Below, piece after piece: positions 34,606-43,799 of a stretch of DNA of 64,000 nt (the first letter of the stretch is position 1; each line of letters starts with the position of its first letter). The DNA is from Candidatus Zhuqueibacterota bacterium (GTDB lineage Bacteria; Zhuqueibacterota; Zhuqueibacteria; Zhuqueibacterales; Zhuqueibacteraceae). The translations under genes and the position numbers were made by a program. The notes beneath the pieces are model-generated. The model did not search any database. It was not told the DNA's origin and was given only the letters and a program-made list of their open reading frames with translations. The stretch is from assembly GCA_022616415.1 (NCBI GenBank), contig JAKEEU010000343.1, positions 1 through 64,000 of the forward strand. Reading direction: 5' to 3'.

Positions 34606-37122
34606 ATGAGTCAACCGCTCAAAATTTGGAAAATCTCCCTGCTCCTGTTGTTGGGGCTTTTGGTGTTCTTATTTTTAGCGGCCAGCACCGTCGCGGATAT
34701 TTATTGGACCTTCGCCAACCCGGCGATAGGCATAACGTATGAATTTGATCCGATATTGGGGCGAATCGAGGTCGTGGGTGTGGAGCCGGATAGTCCGGCC
34801 GAAACGGCCGGCTTGCGCACCGGCGACGTCATTTTAACTTACAATCATCTGCCGGTAACCAGTGAAAAAGGTTTTGATCGAGCGCTTCAAAGCGTCGTCG
34901 TCGGCCAAACGGTGGAGCTCCTCATATTCCGTGGCCAGGACGAATTAAAGATTTCATTTCTTGCTGAGAACCCGCTCAAAGTTTATACCGAGAAAATTTT
35001 GCTCGGCTTGTTGCCCGGCGCGTTTTTTTGTTACGCGTTGAGCTTGATTGCCATCTTCGTCTTCTTCAAAAAAATTCAAGATCGCATGGCCAATATTTTT
35101 TATCTCATGCTGTTGTTTTGGGCCTTGGCCATGCGGGATACTTTGGGTATGGGCTCCAAATTGGATGCGATTTTGCCCGATTGGCTCGAATGGCTGCGCT
35201 GGCCATCCTGGCCGCTGGCGGTCGGGGCCTTTCTGCATTTTTGTTTGATTTTTCCGGCTGAGAACAAAGCCTTTCAAAAACATTATGCGCTTTTTTTGAT
35301 TTTGATCTATCTGCCGCTGATTCTGCTCATACCCAAAATCTACGCGGAAATCACCCAGGCGCGCTGGGGAGAAAAGCTGTTGGATTATGGTTGGGGCATC
35401 TGGCTCACGCTCAACTTTTTCATCGCCATGATGGTGCTCGATCATTCCATCAGGCGCGCGCCCAATCCCTATATCAAAAAGCAAGCGCAAATCATGGCGT
35501 TGGGAACCACGTTGAGCTTGTTGATTTGGTTGTGTTATGCGTTTTTGCCTGATCTCCTGTTTGACGCAAAACTTCCTTATGCGGAATTTGCCGCGCTCCT
35601 CCTTATTCTGTGGCCCGTGACGCTGGCTTACGTGATCGTCAAACACCGTTTCATGGACATCGACGTCATCGTAAAAAAAGGCGTGGCGTATGCGCTGATG
35701 TCCGGCTTCGTCGTCGCGGCCTATTTTCTGTTGGTCCTCGGCGTGGGACAGCTCGTCCTGTTTTTGACGGACTCGCAGAGCCGGCTTGTCACCATTATCG
35801 CCACGCTGCTGATTGCCGCCTTGTTCAATCCCGTTAAAAATCGCGTGCAGAATTTTGTCGATCGCCGCTTTTATCCGAATCGCTTCACCTACCGCGAAGC
35901 CGTGCGGTCTTTCCGCCATCAGCTCGTGAATGTGGTGGATTTGGAGAAATTGATCGAGCTATTGAAGTCGTTTCTCGTCGGGACGATGCGCGTTCAGCCG
36001 GTGGTGTGGTATATGCGCCAAAGCGCGACGGCGAAGTTGACGGCTAATGCCGCCTCGGGCCTCGACGCCGCGGCGCTGCCGGATTTTGCCGCGGAAGACA
36101 AAGCGATCAAGCGGCTGCAGGAAAGCCGGCAGCTCGTCGATCTTTCTCTTTTAAAAGAGCATCTTGCCGGCGACGAAAAAAATCGTTGGGAACGATTGCA
36201 AGCCGAATTGGCGCTGCCGCTGTTGTCTAAAGGGAATTTGGTGGGCATGTTGACGCTCGGCATGAAAGCAGGCGACGAGTCTTATTATAAAGAAGATTTG
36301 GAGCTGCTCGCGACGATGGGCGACCAAATCAATATCTCGTTGGAAAATGCGTTGTTGACCGAGGAACTGCGGGAGCAGGATCGGTTCAAAAAAGAACTCG
36401 AGGTGGCGCGGCGCATTCAGTTGAGCTCACTGCCGCAGGCCGACCCGCAGATTCCCGGACTCGACATCAGCGGCATTTCCATCCCGGCGCTGGAAGTCGG
36501 CGGCGATTATTACGACTATCTTGATTTCGCCGACGGCCGGTTTGGCGTCGTGATCGGTGACGTTTCCGGCAAGGGCACGTCCGCCGCGCTCTACATGTCG
36601 CAGCTTAAAGGCATGTTGCAAGTCGGCGCCAAGCACCATCGTTCGGTGAAAGAGCTGGTGGTGGAGGTCAATGCCATCACCTATCAAAGCATCACCGCGC
36701 AGTCGTTCATTACGTTGATGTGCGCGGCGTTCGACGTCGCCTCGCGGCGCTTGAGCCTGGTTCGCGCCGGCCATCTGCCGCTGCTGCATTACTCCGCCAC
36801 AAAAAAGACCTGCCAACAACTCGTTCCCAAAGGCATTGGTGTGGGTTTGGAAAATGGCGCACTGTTCAAAGCCGAGTTGGAAGAAATCGAATTGCCTTTT
36901 GCTGCGGGCGACGTTTTTCTTTTTTACACGGACGGCATCACCGAAGCGCGCAATCTTGCCGGCCGCGAATTTGAGACGGATGTGTTGGCAAGAATCATTC
37001 AAGAGAATGGCTGGGAAAATGCCCTGGCGTTGCGGGAAAAAATCATCGCGCAGGTACACCAGTTTGCCGCCGCGGCCTCGCCTCAAGACGACATGACGCT
37101 GGTGGTGGTGAAAGCAAATTGA
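34606..37122 (+). CDS. Membrane PDZ-GAF-SpoIIE serine phosphatase (PP2C type)
   Basis: An 838-residue signalling protein. After a first membrane helix (about 8-28) comes a PDZ domain (about 45-125, with IEVVGVEPDSPAETAGLRTGDVI). Six or seven membrane helices follow (about 135-400), then a GAF-like domain (about 450-590) and a C-terminal SpoIIE/RsbU phosphatase. Phosphatase motifs are GGDYYDYLDFADG, VVIGDVSGKGTSAALYMS and VFLFYTDGITEARN, with the metal-binding Asp residues present. Such phosphatases act on anti-anti-sigma (STAS) proteins in partner switching. No STAS or RsbW-like kinase gene is next to it. Confidence 0.9.
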   Translation: MSQPLKIWKISLLLLLGLLVFLFLAASTVADIYWTFANPAIGITYEFDPILGRIEVVGVEPDSPAETAGLRTGDVILTYNHLPVTSEKGFDRALQSVVVGQTVELLIFRGQDELKISFLAENPLKVYTEKILLGLLPGAFFCYALSLIAIFVFFKKIQDRMANIFYLMLLFWALAMRDTLGMGSKLDAILPDWLEWLRWPSWPLAVGAFLHFCLIFPAENKAFQKHYALFLILIYLPLILLIPKIYAEITQARWGEKLLDYGWGIWLTLNFFIAMMVLDHSIRRAPNPYIKKQAQIMALGTTLSLLIWLCYAFLPDLLFDAKLPYAEFAALLLILWPVTLAYVIVKHRFMDIDVIVKKGVAYALMSGFVVAAYFLLVLGVGQLVLFLTDSQSRLVTIIATLLIAALFNPVKNRVQNFVDRRFYPNRFTYREAVRSFRHQLVNVVDLEKLIELLKSFLVGTMRVQPVVWYMRQSATAKLTANAASGLDAAALPDFAAEDKAIKRLQESRQLVDLSLLKEHLAGDEKNRWERLQAELALPLLSKGNLVGMLTLGMKAGDESYYKEDLELLATMGDQINISLENALLTEELREQDRFKKELEVARRIQLSSLPQADPQIPGLDISGISIPALEVGGDYYDYLDFADGRFGVVIGDVSGKGTSAALYMSQLKGMLQVGAKHHRSVKELVVEVNAITYQSITAQSFITLMCAAFDVASRRLSLVRAGHLPLLHYSATKKTCQQLVPKGIGVGLENGALFKAELEEIELPFAAGDVFLFYTDGITEARNLAGREFETDVLARIIQENGWENALALREKIIAQVHQFAAAASPQDDMTLVVVKAN

Positions 37123-37227
37123 ACTAAAAATTTCTCCGCGAAGTTCTCCTGGCGAAAAATTTTAATTGCTACTCATCATTCTTTAACTTATATTTAACGA
37201 AGCAACAAAATCAGAAGGGCTCATGCT

Positions 37228-37479
37228 ATGGAAATACGACTCTCAGGAAAAGCAGCAGAGATTGTGAAGGCGAAAGTGGCGTCCGGGATATATGCGGATG
37301 CGTCAGCATTTATCTCGGATATCGTTTTACGTGCCGACGAATTTGATCAGTTCAAGCTCGAGAGGCTTCGCCGGGAAATACAGCTTGGTCTCGACCAACT
37401 CAATCGTGGTGAAGGCATTCCGTTGGACATGGATGAAATCAACCAGGCCATTGACAAAGAGCTTGGACGCGCGAAATGA
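37228..37479 (+). CDS. parD: ParD-like antitoxin (ribbon-helix-helix)
   Basis: An 83-residue protein. The N-terminal strand EIRLSGKAAEIVKAKVASG with the helix YADASAFISDIVL fits the ribbon-helix-helix fold of ParD/CopG antitoxins. The C-terminal part (RREIQLGLDQLNRGEGIPLDMDEI) is the usual toxin-wrapping tail. Its stop overlaps the toxin start by four bases. It should neutralise the toxin and repress its own operon. Confidence 0.85.
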   Translation: MEIRLSGKAAEIVKAKVASGIYADASAFISDIVLRADEFDQFKLERLRREIQLGLDQLNRGEGIPLDMDEINQAIDKELGRAK

Positions 37480-37772
37480 CATCACGCCTTATAATCTCCC
37501 CCAATGCCAGGATGGACCTCATCGGCATTGGTATCTATACGGAAAAGCAGTGGGGAAAACGCCAGCGCAAGAAATATCTCAATCAATTAGAAAGCAAAAT
37601 CCGAAGATTAGCGAAAAATCCCGCCCAAGGGCGACAACACCACGAACTGCCTGAGGCTCCTTACGGGTATCATGAAGGACGGCACGTTATCTTCTACCGC
37701 CTTACTTCCGATGGAATCGAGATTATCAGGATTTTACATGACTCAATGGATTTTCTAAGGCATTTCGATTGA
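37476..37772 (+). CDS. parE: ParE-like toxin (RelE/ParE superfamily)
   Basis: A 98-residue toxin with the family pattern ISPNARMDLIGIGIYTEKQWGK, the central LAKNPAQGRQ turn and the end YHEGRHVIFYRLTSDGIEIIRILHDSMD. The length is typical. ParE poisons gyrase, RelE relatives cut mRNA; sequence alone favours the ParE branch. It is coupled to the ParD-like gene. Confidence 0.87.
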   Translation: MTSRLIISPNARMDLIGIGIYTEKQWGKRQRKKYLNQLESKIRRLAKNPAQGRQHHELPEAPYGYHEGRHVIFYRLTSDGIEIIRILHDSMDFLRHFD

Positions 37773-37966
37773 ATCGAGATTGTCACGGAAATCGGTTTTC
37801 ACCCTGAAAAAAAGGTTGGCCGTATCTTAGACCAAATTCCGGAAAGAAGTGTTCCGGATTGGGATTCAAAAACATAGCGGGGTATGCTGCGGCGCTATTT
37901 GATCTTGATTTTACACACGCTAAATCCGCCCCGATTTCTCTGCGAAGTTCTTTTTCCAAAGAATTC

Positions 37967-38692
37967 TCACAAAGGCAGCTCGTCATTATTTGACTCAGTC
38001 GTCAACAATGGCGATTCCAGTGCGGCGTCCGGATAAGTGACGCGGCCTTTTCCGTCGATGGCGATGATACCGCGTTCCAGCAAGGCTTGCACGATTTTTT
38101 CCGGATTGACTTCTTTGTGTTTTTTGAAGCAGGATTTGATGCTGTTCATCAAGGTCGTTTTCTTGGCGGGCCGGGCTTTGCCGGTTTTTAAGTGTTGCCG
38201 GCGATAGTCTTCGACGAAATCATCGAGACTTCTCTTCACCGTTGTGGTGGCAGGTTGACGACTTTTTGCAGAAGCAGGCCTTGGGGCAATCTCAATTTTT
38301 GAAGCTTTGCCATCAATACGCTCGACCTGGCGCCCGGCGCTGCGCAACAGGTTCACCACGTGATCCAAATCGGCGTCTTGCGATAAAATAAGAAACTCGG
38401 TTTCTGGCGGCATCTCCGCCGACAATCGTCCCGCCCAAAATGCCAGCCCGAAATCCGCGGCATTTTTCCCCCGCTTCTGCATGCCGATGATTTCCAGCTT
38501 GCCGTCGTTGATGGCCGCGGCCAATAGCGGCACCACGCTGACGTGTACCTTGGGTGCAATGCCGCCGTAACATGCAATCGCCCGCTGAAATCCGGCCAGC
38601 GCTTCCGGCAGCTCTTCGATCTGCCTTGGGCAATTATCGAGGTCGATCAACAAGGCACGCGTACCGGAGTTGGTGATGGGATATGTTTTCAT
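37967..38692 (-). CDS. NYN/PIN-like domain protein with C-terminal winged-helix-like region
   Basis: A 241-residue protein. Residues 8-120 form a NYN (PIN-like RNase) domain: acidic motif ALLIDLDNCP, then KRGKNAADFGLAFWAGRL and LILSQDADLDHVVNLLRSAGR, the typical DxD-type blocks. A linker rich in Pro/Lys follows, then about 60 residues (MNSIKSCFKKHKEVNPEKIVQALLERGII) that look like an OST-HTH/winged helix. It may process RNA. Start chosen at 38692 because it precedes the first conserved strand; ribosome-binding site weak. Confidence 0.72.
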   Translation of the reverse strand: MKTYPITNSGTRALLIDLDNCPRQIEELPEALAGFQRAIACYGGIAPKVHVSVVPLLAAAINDGKLEIIGMQKRGKNAADFGLAFWAGRLSAEMPPETEFLILSQDADLDHVVNLLRSAGRQVERIDGKASKIEIAPRPASAKSRQPATTTVKRSLDDFVEDYRRQHLKTGKARPAKKTTLMNSIKSCFKKHKEVNPEKIVQALLERGIIAIDGKGRVTYPDAALESPLLTTESNNDELPL

Positions 38693-38820
38693 TTGGATCA
38701 GTCCATGTGGTTCGTAAGCTTTCAATATAGCACAAAATGACAAAGATGCAAAGCGTAAATTTTCATTGCATTTTAATTCATATCCGCTTATATTTCTTGA
38801 ATGGACAAAATCGATCCGTT

Positions 38821-39558
38821 ATGTCAAGCAAAGCGACCCCAAGGGAAGCGGATATTCGGGCAAGAATTGAAGCTGTTCGTCAACGGATCACCGCCGCTTG
38901 TGGCCGGGTAGGCCGTGATCCGGCAGAAGTGGCGCTCGTGGCAGTGACCAAAACCGTGCTCGCCAGCGCGATCCAAACTGCTTATCTCGCCGGGGTGAGG
39001 TGTTTCGGCGAGAATCGCGTCCAAGAGGCTGCCGCCAAAATTTCCCCGGCCTTTTTGCGCGAATTCGGCGGTGAAAGATCGGGGCCGCAATGGCATTTAA
39101 TTGGGCATTTGCAAACCAACAAAGCCAAAAAAGCGCTTGAGCTTTTTCAGGTCATTCAGTCCATCGATAGTCTCCACTTGGCGAAGGTTCTGCAGCAACA
39201 CGCCGCCGCCCGGCATTCCCACGTGGAAATTTTCATCGAAGTGAATACTTCCGGTGAGCCGTCGAAATTCGGCGTTTCGCCCGATCAAACCTTGCCGCTC
39301 GTGCAGGCGGTGGCGGAACTGCCGAACTTGCAACTCACCGGCCTGATGACGATTGGCGCATTAACGGATGATGCTGAAATCATTCGAGGTTGCTTCCGGC
39401 GCTTGCGCGAGCTGCGGGACGAGGTTGTAGCCGACAATTTGCCCGGCGTGCATCTGCGGCATCTCTCCATGGGCATGACCGACGATTTTGAGCTGGCCAT
39501 CGAAGAAGGCTCGACGATGGTGCGCATCGGCCGGGCACTTTTTGGCGAACGCGCTTGA
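38821..39558 (+). CDS. YggS/PLPBP-family pyridoxal phosphate homeostasis protein
   Basis: A 245-residue single-domain PLP-binding protein. The PLP lysine lies in LVAVTKTV, followed by FGENRVQEA, WHLIGHLQTNK, EVNTSGEPSKFG and the phosphate-binding end LSMGMTDDFELAIEEGSTMVRIG. It keeps free PLP in balance rather than acting as a racemase. The start at 38821 fits the family length. Next to divIVA, as ylmE is in Firmicutes. Confidence 0.93.
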   Translation: MSSKATPREADIRARIEAVRQRITAACGRVGRDPAEVALVAVTKTVLASAIQTAYLAGVRCFGENRVQEAAAKISPAFLREFGGERSGPQWHLIGHLQTNKAKKALELFQVIQSIDSLHLAKVLQQHAAARHSHVEIFIEVNTSGEPSKFGVSPDQTLPLVQAVAELPNLQLTGLMTIGALTDDAEIIRGCFRRLRELRDEVVADNLPGVHLRHLSMGMTDDFELAIEEGSTMVRIGRALFGERA

Positions 39559-39637
39559 TTATGTTCTAAATTTTAATTCGCTTTGTGTCAGCAAAAGGCG
39601 GCGGCTGGCGTTATATTATCCCCTACGGAGGATCATT

Positions 39638-40402
39638 TTGCGACTTACACCGCTTGATATCAAGAAGCAAGAATTCAAGCGCCTCATGCGTGGCTACGAT
39701 CCCGAAGAGGTTCACACTTTTCTCGAAATGGTCGCCGAAGAGTTTGAAATCTTGCAGCGCGAAAAAAACCGCCTCGAAGACGAGGCGCTCAAACTGCGCA
39801 CCCAGCTCCACGACTATCAAGAAGTGGAGCGCACGCTCAAACAAACGTTGATGAACGCGCAGGAGTCGGTGCAACTTTCTCGCGACAACTCCAAGCGGGA
39901 GGCGGATTTGCTCTTGCGCGAGGCCGAGCTGCAGGCGGAAAAAATTCTCGAAGACGCGCGGCACAAGCTGGCGCAGCTCAAAAACGACCTGCAGATCGTG
40001 CGGGCGCAAAAAGATTCATTCGCCCGGCGCCTGCGCCATTTGTTGGAGAGCCAGCTCGAGTTGATCGGCGTTTTGGAGCTGGATGACCTCGGGTTCGGTG
40101 AGAACGATCATCGGGACAACAATGCTCCACCGATGCGCCAGGAAAAAGAGCAGGCTTCCAGACCGGCGGCTCGTCACGCCGTTCCAGACCCCAGCCGGGC
40201 GACGAGCACGGGCATGGTTTCGCGGAACCACGCGCCGGTGAAACGCCCCGAAACTCGCCCGACGGAATCGCCGGTTGGAGCCGGGAGCCGGACAGGCGCT
40301 ATTCCCGTCGGCGCGGCCAATCGCGACATGACCAAGACGAAACCCGGCGACTCTTCCGACGGGAGAAAAGAACCGAAAATTTCCGATCACTTTATTACTT
40401 GA
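39638..40402 (+). CDS. DivIVA-domain protein
   Basis: A 254-residue protein starting with TTG at 39638, 8 bases after GGAGG. The N-terminal DivIVA signature is RLTPLDIKKQEFKRLMRGYDPEEVHTFLEMV. A long coiled coil follows (about 30-145), then a low-complexity tail rich in Pro, Arg and Ser. DivIVA proteins bind curved membrane and guide division or polar growth. The upstream frame with additional residues overlaps the yggS end and is not expected to be translated. A gene with this domain next to yggS and upstream of ileS matches the Firmicutes order. Confidence 0.88.
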   Translation: MRLTPLDIKKQEFKRLMRGYDPEEVHTFLEMVAEEFEILQREKNRLEDEALKLRTQLHDYQEVERTLKQTLMNAQESVQLSRDNSKREADLLLREAELQAEKILEDARHKLAQLKNDLQIVRAQKDSFARRLRHLLESQLELIGVLELDDLGFGENDHRDNNAPPMRQEKEQASRPAARHAVPDPSRATSTGMVSRNHAPVKRPETRPTESPVGAGSRTGAIPVGAANRDMTKTKPGDSSDGRKEPKISDHFIT

Positions 40403-40436
40403 ACTTCAGCAACACGACTTGAACTTCAACAACACA
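40397..40436 (+). repeat. Tandem 20-bp duplication at the divIVA stop
   Basis: ACTTGAACTTCAGCAACACG is followed directly by ACTTGAACTTCAACAACACA. The first unit contains the divIVA stop codon (40400-40402). Confidence 0.85.
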
Positions 40437-40447
40437 AGGGCTGCATC

Positions 40448-40960
40448 ATGGCGAAGTCATTCTTTAGTAGTTTTTTAGTAGCGGTATTTTTGTCGGCGGG
40501 CTGTGCGTCTCGTTTGCCCATGGTGGACGAAGTGGGCAAACCGGTGACCAAGGAGGAAGTCAAACAACGGCGAACACAAAAGAATTTTTGGCTGTATACC
40601 ATCGGCGGCGGCGCTTTGAGCTTTGGGGCGAGTTTTTTTGCGGGCGTGCTGGTTGACCGTAATAGCAGCAGCGACAATCACACGACGTTGTGGATCATCA
40701 CCGGCGCCGGCACCGCGCTCGGTACGGCGCTGTTCGCTCACAACGGCGGTGTGCGCGATTTCAACGTCGCCGTCGAAGCAGTGAAGGATTCCCGCAAAGA
40801 AACGGCGAATCAAGGCATCGTGGAAGAGCAAAAGCGGCAGGAACAAATTGCCGCGGAAAAGAAAAAGCTCGATGAAGAGCGCAAAAAGCAGGAAGCCGAG
40901 CGCGAGCGTTTGATGGAAGAAATTCGCAAAAAGCAAAAGAACGGCTCGGATAAACCGTAA
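40448..40960 (+). CDS. Putative lipoprotein with coiled-coil tail
   Basis: A 170-residue protein with a lipoprotein signal (FFSSFLVAVFLSAGC, Cys 19). Two Gly-rich hydrophobic segments (YTIGGGALSFGASFFAGVL and WIITGAGTALGTALF) resemble glycine-zipper helices. The last 60 residues are a highly charged coiled coil (KRQEQIAAEKKKLDEERKKQE). No family recognised; the layout suggests an envelope-associated structural protein. It could be matured by either LspA encoded downstream. Confidence 0.7.
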   Translation: MAKSFFSSFLVAVFLSAGCASRLPMVDEVGKPVTKEEVKQRRTQKNFWLYTIGGGALSFGASFFAGVLVDRNSSSDNHTTLWIITGAGTALGTALFAHNGGVRDFNVAVEAVKDSRKETANQGIVEEQKRQEQIAAEKKKLDEERKKQEAERERLMEEIRKKQKNGSDKP

Positions 40961-40975
40961 ATTTTTCGCGTTGTT

Positions 40976-41136
40976 GTAGTCTTGCCCCCTTGCCCCGCCC
41001 TTCCTTAATTTTACCTTATTTAAGGAAAGGCGGGGCTTGTGGGGCACTGTTGGAAAAATGCCTTCGACAGTCGCCCACAAGCCCCGATTCTCCTTGTCTC
41101 AACTTTATGAGAGTCGGGGCAAGGGGCGAGGACTAC
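40976..41136. repeat. GTAGTC palindromic element, copy B (cloverleaf-like)
   Basis: A 161-base structured element. Outer arms GTAGTCTTGCCCCCTTGCCCCG (40976) and CGGGGCAAGGGGCGAGGACTAC pair with three mismatches. Inside lie three hairpins: CCTTCCTTAA/TTTAAGGAAAGG (about 41000-41030), CGGGGCTTGTGGGGCACTG/CAGTCGCCCACAAGCCCCG (about 41031-41086) and a GATTCTC.../GAGAGTC arm (about 41086-41115). It lies upstream of the purine nucleoside phosphorylase gene and shares ends with copies A and C. Confidence 0.8.
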
Positions 41137-41201
41137 CTGAAAATGGCAAAATATTTTGCCTCTTCAGGCCTAATCTAGTCAGGAAAGGAAATCCCTCACG
41201 C

Positions 41202-42023
41202 ATGAGCGAGCTGCGCCAGCAGATTCAAGAAGCGACCCATGTCCTTCGCCAAAAAACCTCTCTCGAGCCTGCGATCGGCGTGATTCTCGGCACCGGCCTC
41301 GGCGGCTTGGTGGCGGAGATCGAGCAAGAAGCCGTTATTCCCTACACCGAAATTCCGCACTTCCCGGTTTCAACCGTCGAAAGCCACGCCGGGCGATTGA
41401 TCTTTGGGCATTTGGGCGGCAAGCGCGTCATGGCGATGCAAGGCCGGTTTCATTATTATGAGGGCTACAACATGAAGCAAATCACCTTTCCGGTGCGCGT
41501 CATGAAAGCTCTCGGTTGCCAGGCGCTGGTGGTTTCCAATGCTTGCGGCGGCCTCAACCCGCTTTTTGCCCCCGGCGATTTGATGATCATCACCGACCAC
41601 ATCAATCTGCTCGGCGACAACCCGCTGATCGGGCCGAATGACGACACGCTCGGCCCGCGTTTTCCGGACATGTCCGAGCCTTACACCAAATCGCTCATCG
41701 CGCTCGCCGAGCAGGTGGCGTTGGAAGAGAAAATGCGCGTGCAGAAAGGTGTTTACGTCGCGCTGACCGGCCCAAATTTGGAAACGCGTGCCGAGTATCG
41801 CTTTTTGCGCCAAATCGGTGCGGACGTGGTGGGCATGAGCACGGTGCCGGAAGTCCTCGTCGCGGTGCATTCCAACATGCGTGTGCTCGGCATCTCGGTT
41901 GTCACCGACTCCTGCTTTCCCGATGCATTGGAGCCAGTGGACATCGCCAAGATTCTCAAAATCGCCGGCGAAGCCGAGCCGAAGCTGACGCGGCTGATGA
42001 AGCGAGTTATCGAAAAGATGTAA
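41202..42023 (+). CDS. punA: Purine nucleoside phosphorylase (trimeric type)
   Basis: A 273-residue enzyme that splits purine nucleosides with phosphate for salvage. Motifs: phosphate loop VILGTGLGGL, VESHAGRLIFG, MQGRFHYYEGY, VSNACGGLNP, DHINLLGDNPLIGPND, and the GADVVGMSTVPEV block with the purine-binding end VTDSCF. The start at 41202 follows AGGAAAGGA by about 12 bases and begins the conserved helix; the longer open frame would run through the palindromic element. Confidence 0.94.
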   Translation: MSELRQQIQEATHVLRQKTSLEPAIGVILGTGLGGLVAEIEQEAVIPYTEIPHFPVSTVESHAGRLIFGHLGGKRVMAMQGRFHYYEGYNMKQITFPVRVMKALGCQALVVSNACGGLNPLFAPGDLMIITDHINLLGDNPLIGPNDDTLGPRFPDMSEPYTKSLIALAEQVALEEKMRVQKGVYVALTGPNLETRAEYRFLRQIGADVVGMSTVPEVLVAVHSNMRVLGISVVTDSCFPDALEPVDIAKILKIAGEAEPKLTRLMKRVIEKM

Positions 42024-42043
42024 CTTGAATTTAGCGAATCGTC

Positions 42044-42670
42044 ATGAGCATTATCGTATTAGATGAAATTAAAACCAAGTCGCCGCCGCGTTTTGCCACT
42101 GAAGAAGAATTCGAAGCGTGGTGCGATGAAGATATGAAGGCAGATTACGTCGACGGGGAGGTTATCGTTATGACGCCCGAATCAACTTTACATGGCTTTT
42201 CCGAAGCGCGTTTTGGCGGCTTGCTTGAAATCTTCGCCGGAGAAAACGATTTGGGCGAGGTCATTTCCTCCGGCAATACGCAAGTCCGCCTTCGTGTTGG
42301 CTTGCGGCGCAATCCCGATGTTATTTTTGTCCGAAAATCGAGAGCTCACATCATTCGCGAAAACTACATTGATGGTGCCCCCGATTTGGTGATGGAATTC
42401 GTTTCGCCAGAAAGTGAGACAAGAGACTGGCAGGAAAAATTTGCCGAATACGAGGCTGCTGGCGTGGGGGAATATTGGGTCATTGACCGGCGGCAGCAAC
42501 GGGCGGCAGCTTTTTACCTCGACGATGACGGACGCTATCATCCCATCACACCCAAAGAAGGCAAGCTCTATTCTCATGTGCTGCCAGGTTTTTGGGTCAA
42601 GCTGGAATGGTTCTGGCAGACGCCGATTTTGCGTGCATCTCAAATGGCTAGAGAGATGGGAGTATTGTGA
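42044..42670 (+). CDS. Uma2-family (DUF820) putative nuclease, copy 1
   Basis: A 208-residue Uma2 protein of the restriction-endonuclease-like fold: E and D in KADYVDGEVIVMTPES, PDVIFV, PDLVMEFVSPES and EKFAEYEAAGVGEYWVIDRRQQ. Uma2 proteins are often multicopy and have no proven function. It is followed by a partial duplicate of its own 3' half (42705-42971) and by a third, divergent copy. Confidence 0.87.
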   Translation: MSIIVLDEIKTKSPPRFATEEEFEAWCDEDMKADYVDGEVIVMTPESTLHGFSEARFGGLLEIFAGENDLGEVISSGNTQVRLRVGLRRNPDVIFVRKSRAHIIRENYIDGAPDLVMEFVSPESETRDWQEKFAEYEAAGVGEYWVIDRRQQRAAAFYLDDDGRYHPITPKEGKLYSHVLPGFWVKLEWFWQTPILRASQMAREMGVL

Positions 42671-42704
42671 CGAGAAAGGATTTTCTAGCAGAAACGGCGC
42701 AATT

Positions 42705-42971
42705 CCCGAAAGCGCGATACGCGATTGGCACGAAAAATTTATCGAATACGAAGCCGCCGGCGTGCGAGAATATTGGATCATCGATCGGGAAAATCAACGC
42801 CTTGCCGTTTACTATCTCGACGAAGATCGGCGTTATCAGCCCATTGCGCCTCGAGACGGCAAGCTCCACTCGCACGTGCTGCCGGGGTTTTGGGTGAAGA
42901 TCGATTGGTTCTGGCAAGGGCCGCTGTTTGATACTTATGAGATGGCGAAGGAGATGGGAATTATAAGTTAG
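42705..42971 (+). pseudogene. Partial tandem duplicate of the Uma2 gene (3' half)
   Basis: From 42705 the frame reads PESAIRDWHEKFIEYEAAGV, REYWIIDRENQRLAVYYLDE and on to MAKEMGIIS, matching residues about 125-208 of the gene just upstream. The N-terminal half with the first catalytic acids is missing and no start with ribosome-binding site is present. It seems to be the remains of a second copy after an internal deletion. Confidence 0.75.
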
Positions 42972-43016
42972 TTTGTCTATGTAATATCGTTGGGCTATGC
43001 CCAGAGGCTTAAAATT

Positions 43017-43745
43017 ATGTCAACGGCAATTGCACCCGCATTTCATTCACGCCAGCATACAAAGCCGCTGCATTTTCCTGAATCGGATGGAAAGCCTATG
43101 GCCGAAACCGATAAGCATCGCAACCAAATGATTGCTTTGCTCAACGCCTTGGAAGAATATTATCGCCCCGATTCGGGGATATACGTCACAGGCAATATTC
43201 TCGTACATTATTGTGACGAAGCCGGTGAATGGAAGTTTCTTGCGCCCGACATTATCGTGGTGAAAGGCGTGGAGAAAAAAGACCGTGGCTCTTATGTCAT
43301 CGACGACGAAGGCAAAGCGCCGGACTTTATTATCGAGCTGGTCTCCCCCAGCACGAAGGTAGAAGACCTCGGCAACAAACGCGTTATTTATGCCGGATGG
43401 CGCGTGATAGAATACTTTCTTTTCGATCCGACCGGCGAATTGTTTAGCGGGCCTTTGCGCGGCTTTCGTCTGCAAGGCAACGACTACGTGCCGATGATGG
43501 GAGCGCGTCTGCACAGCAAAGTTTTGGGATTGGATTTGGTCGTCGAGCAAGGGCGGTTGCGTTTATATGATCCCAAAACCGGCCAGCGTTTGCTCACGCA
43601 CGAAGAATCCGAAGCGGCTCGACGAGCGGCGGAGGCCAAAGCGGCATCGGCAGAAACAAAAGCCGCGCAAGAGTCTGCGGCTCGACAGGCAGCGGAGGCG
43701 GAACTGGCGCGTTTGCGTGAAGAGTTAGCCAAGCTGCGCGGATAA
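43017..43745 (+). CDS. Uma2-family (DUF820) putative nuclease with coiled-coil tail
   Basis: A 242-residue Uma2 protein: FLAPDIIVVKGVEKKDRGSY, PDFIIELVSPSTKVED and GWRVIEYFLFDPTGE carry the acidic positions of the fold. The C-terminal 45 residues form an Ala/Glu/Arg heptad coiled coil (ARRAAEAKAASAETKAAQE), common in this family. It lies 54 bases before ileS on the same strand. Confidence 0.87.
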   Translation: MSTAIAPAFHSRQHTKPLHFPESDGKPMAETDKHRNQMIALLNALEEYYRPDSGIYVTGNILVHYCDEAGEWKFLAPDIIVVKGVEKKDRGSYVIDDEGKAPDFIIELVSPSTKVEDLGNKRVIYAGWRVIEYFLFDPTGELFSGPLRGFRLQGNDYVPMMGARLHSKVLGLDLVVEQGRLRLYDPKTGQRLLTHEESEAARRAAEAKAASAETKAAQESAARQAAEAELARLREELAKLRG

Positions 43746-43799
43746 AAATCGTAACGCCAATACAAATAAAATCATTTTCGCGTCTAAAGGCACCTCAGG

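Noticed and set aside
41037..41201. N-terminal extension of the purine nucleoside phosphorylase
   Set aside because: The extra codons lie in the cloverleaf-like repeat; the family start and ribosome-binding site fit 41202.
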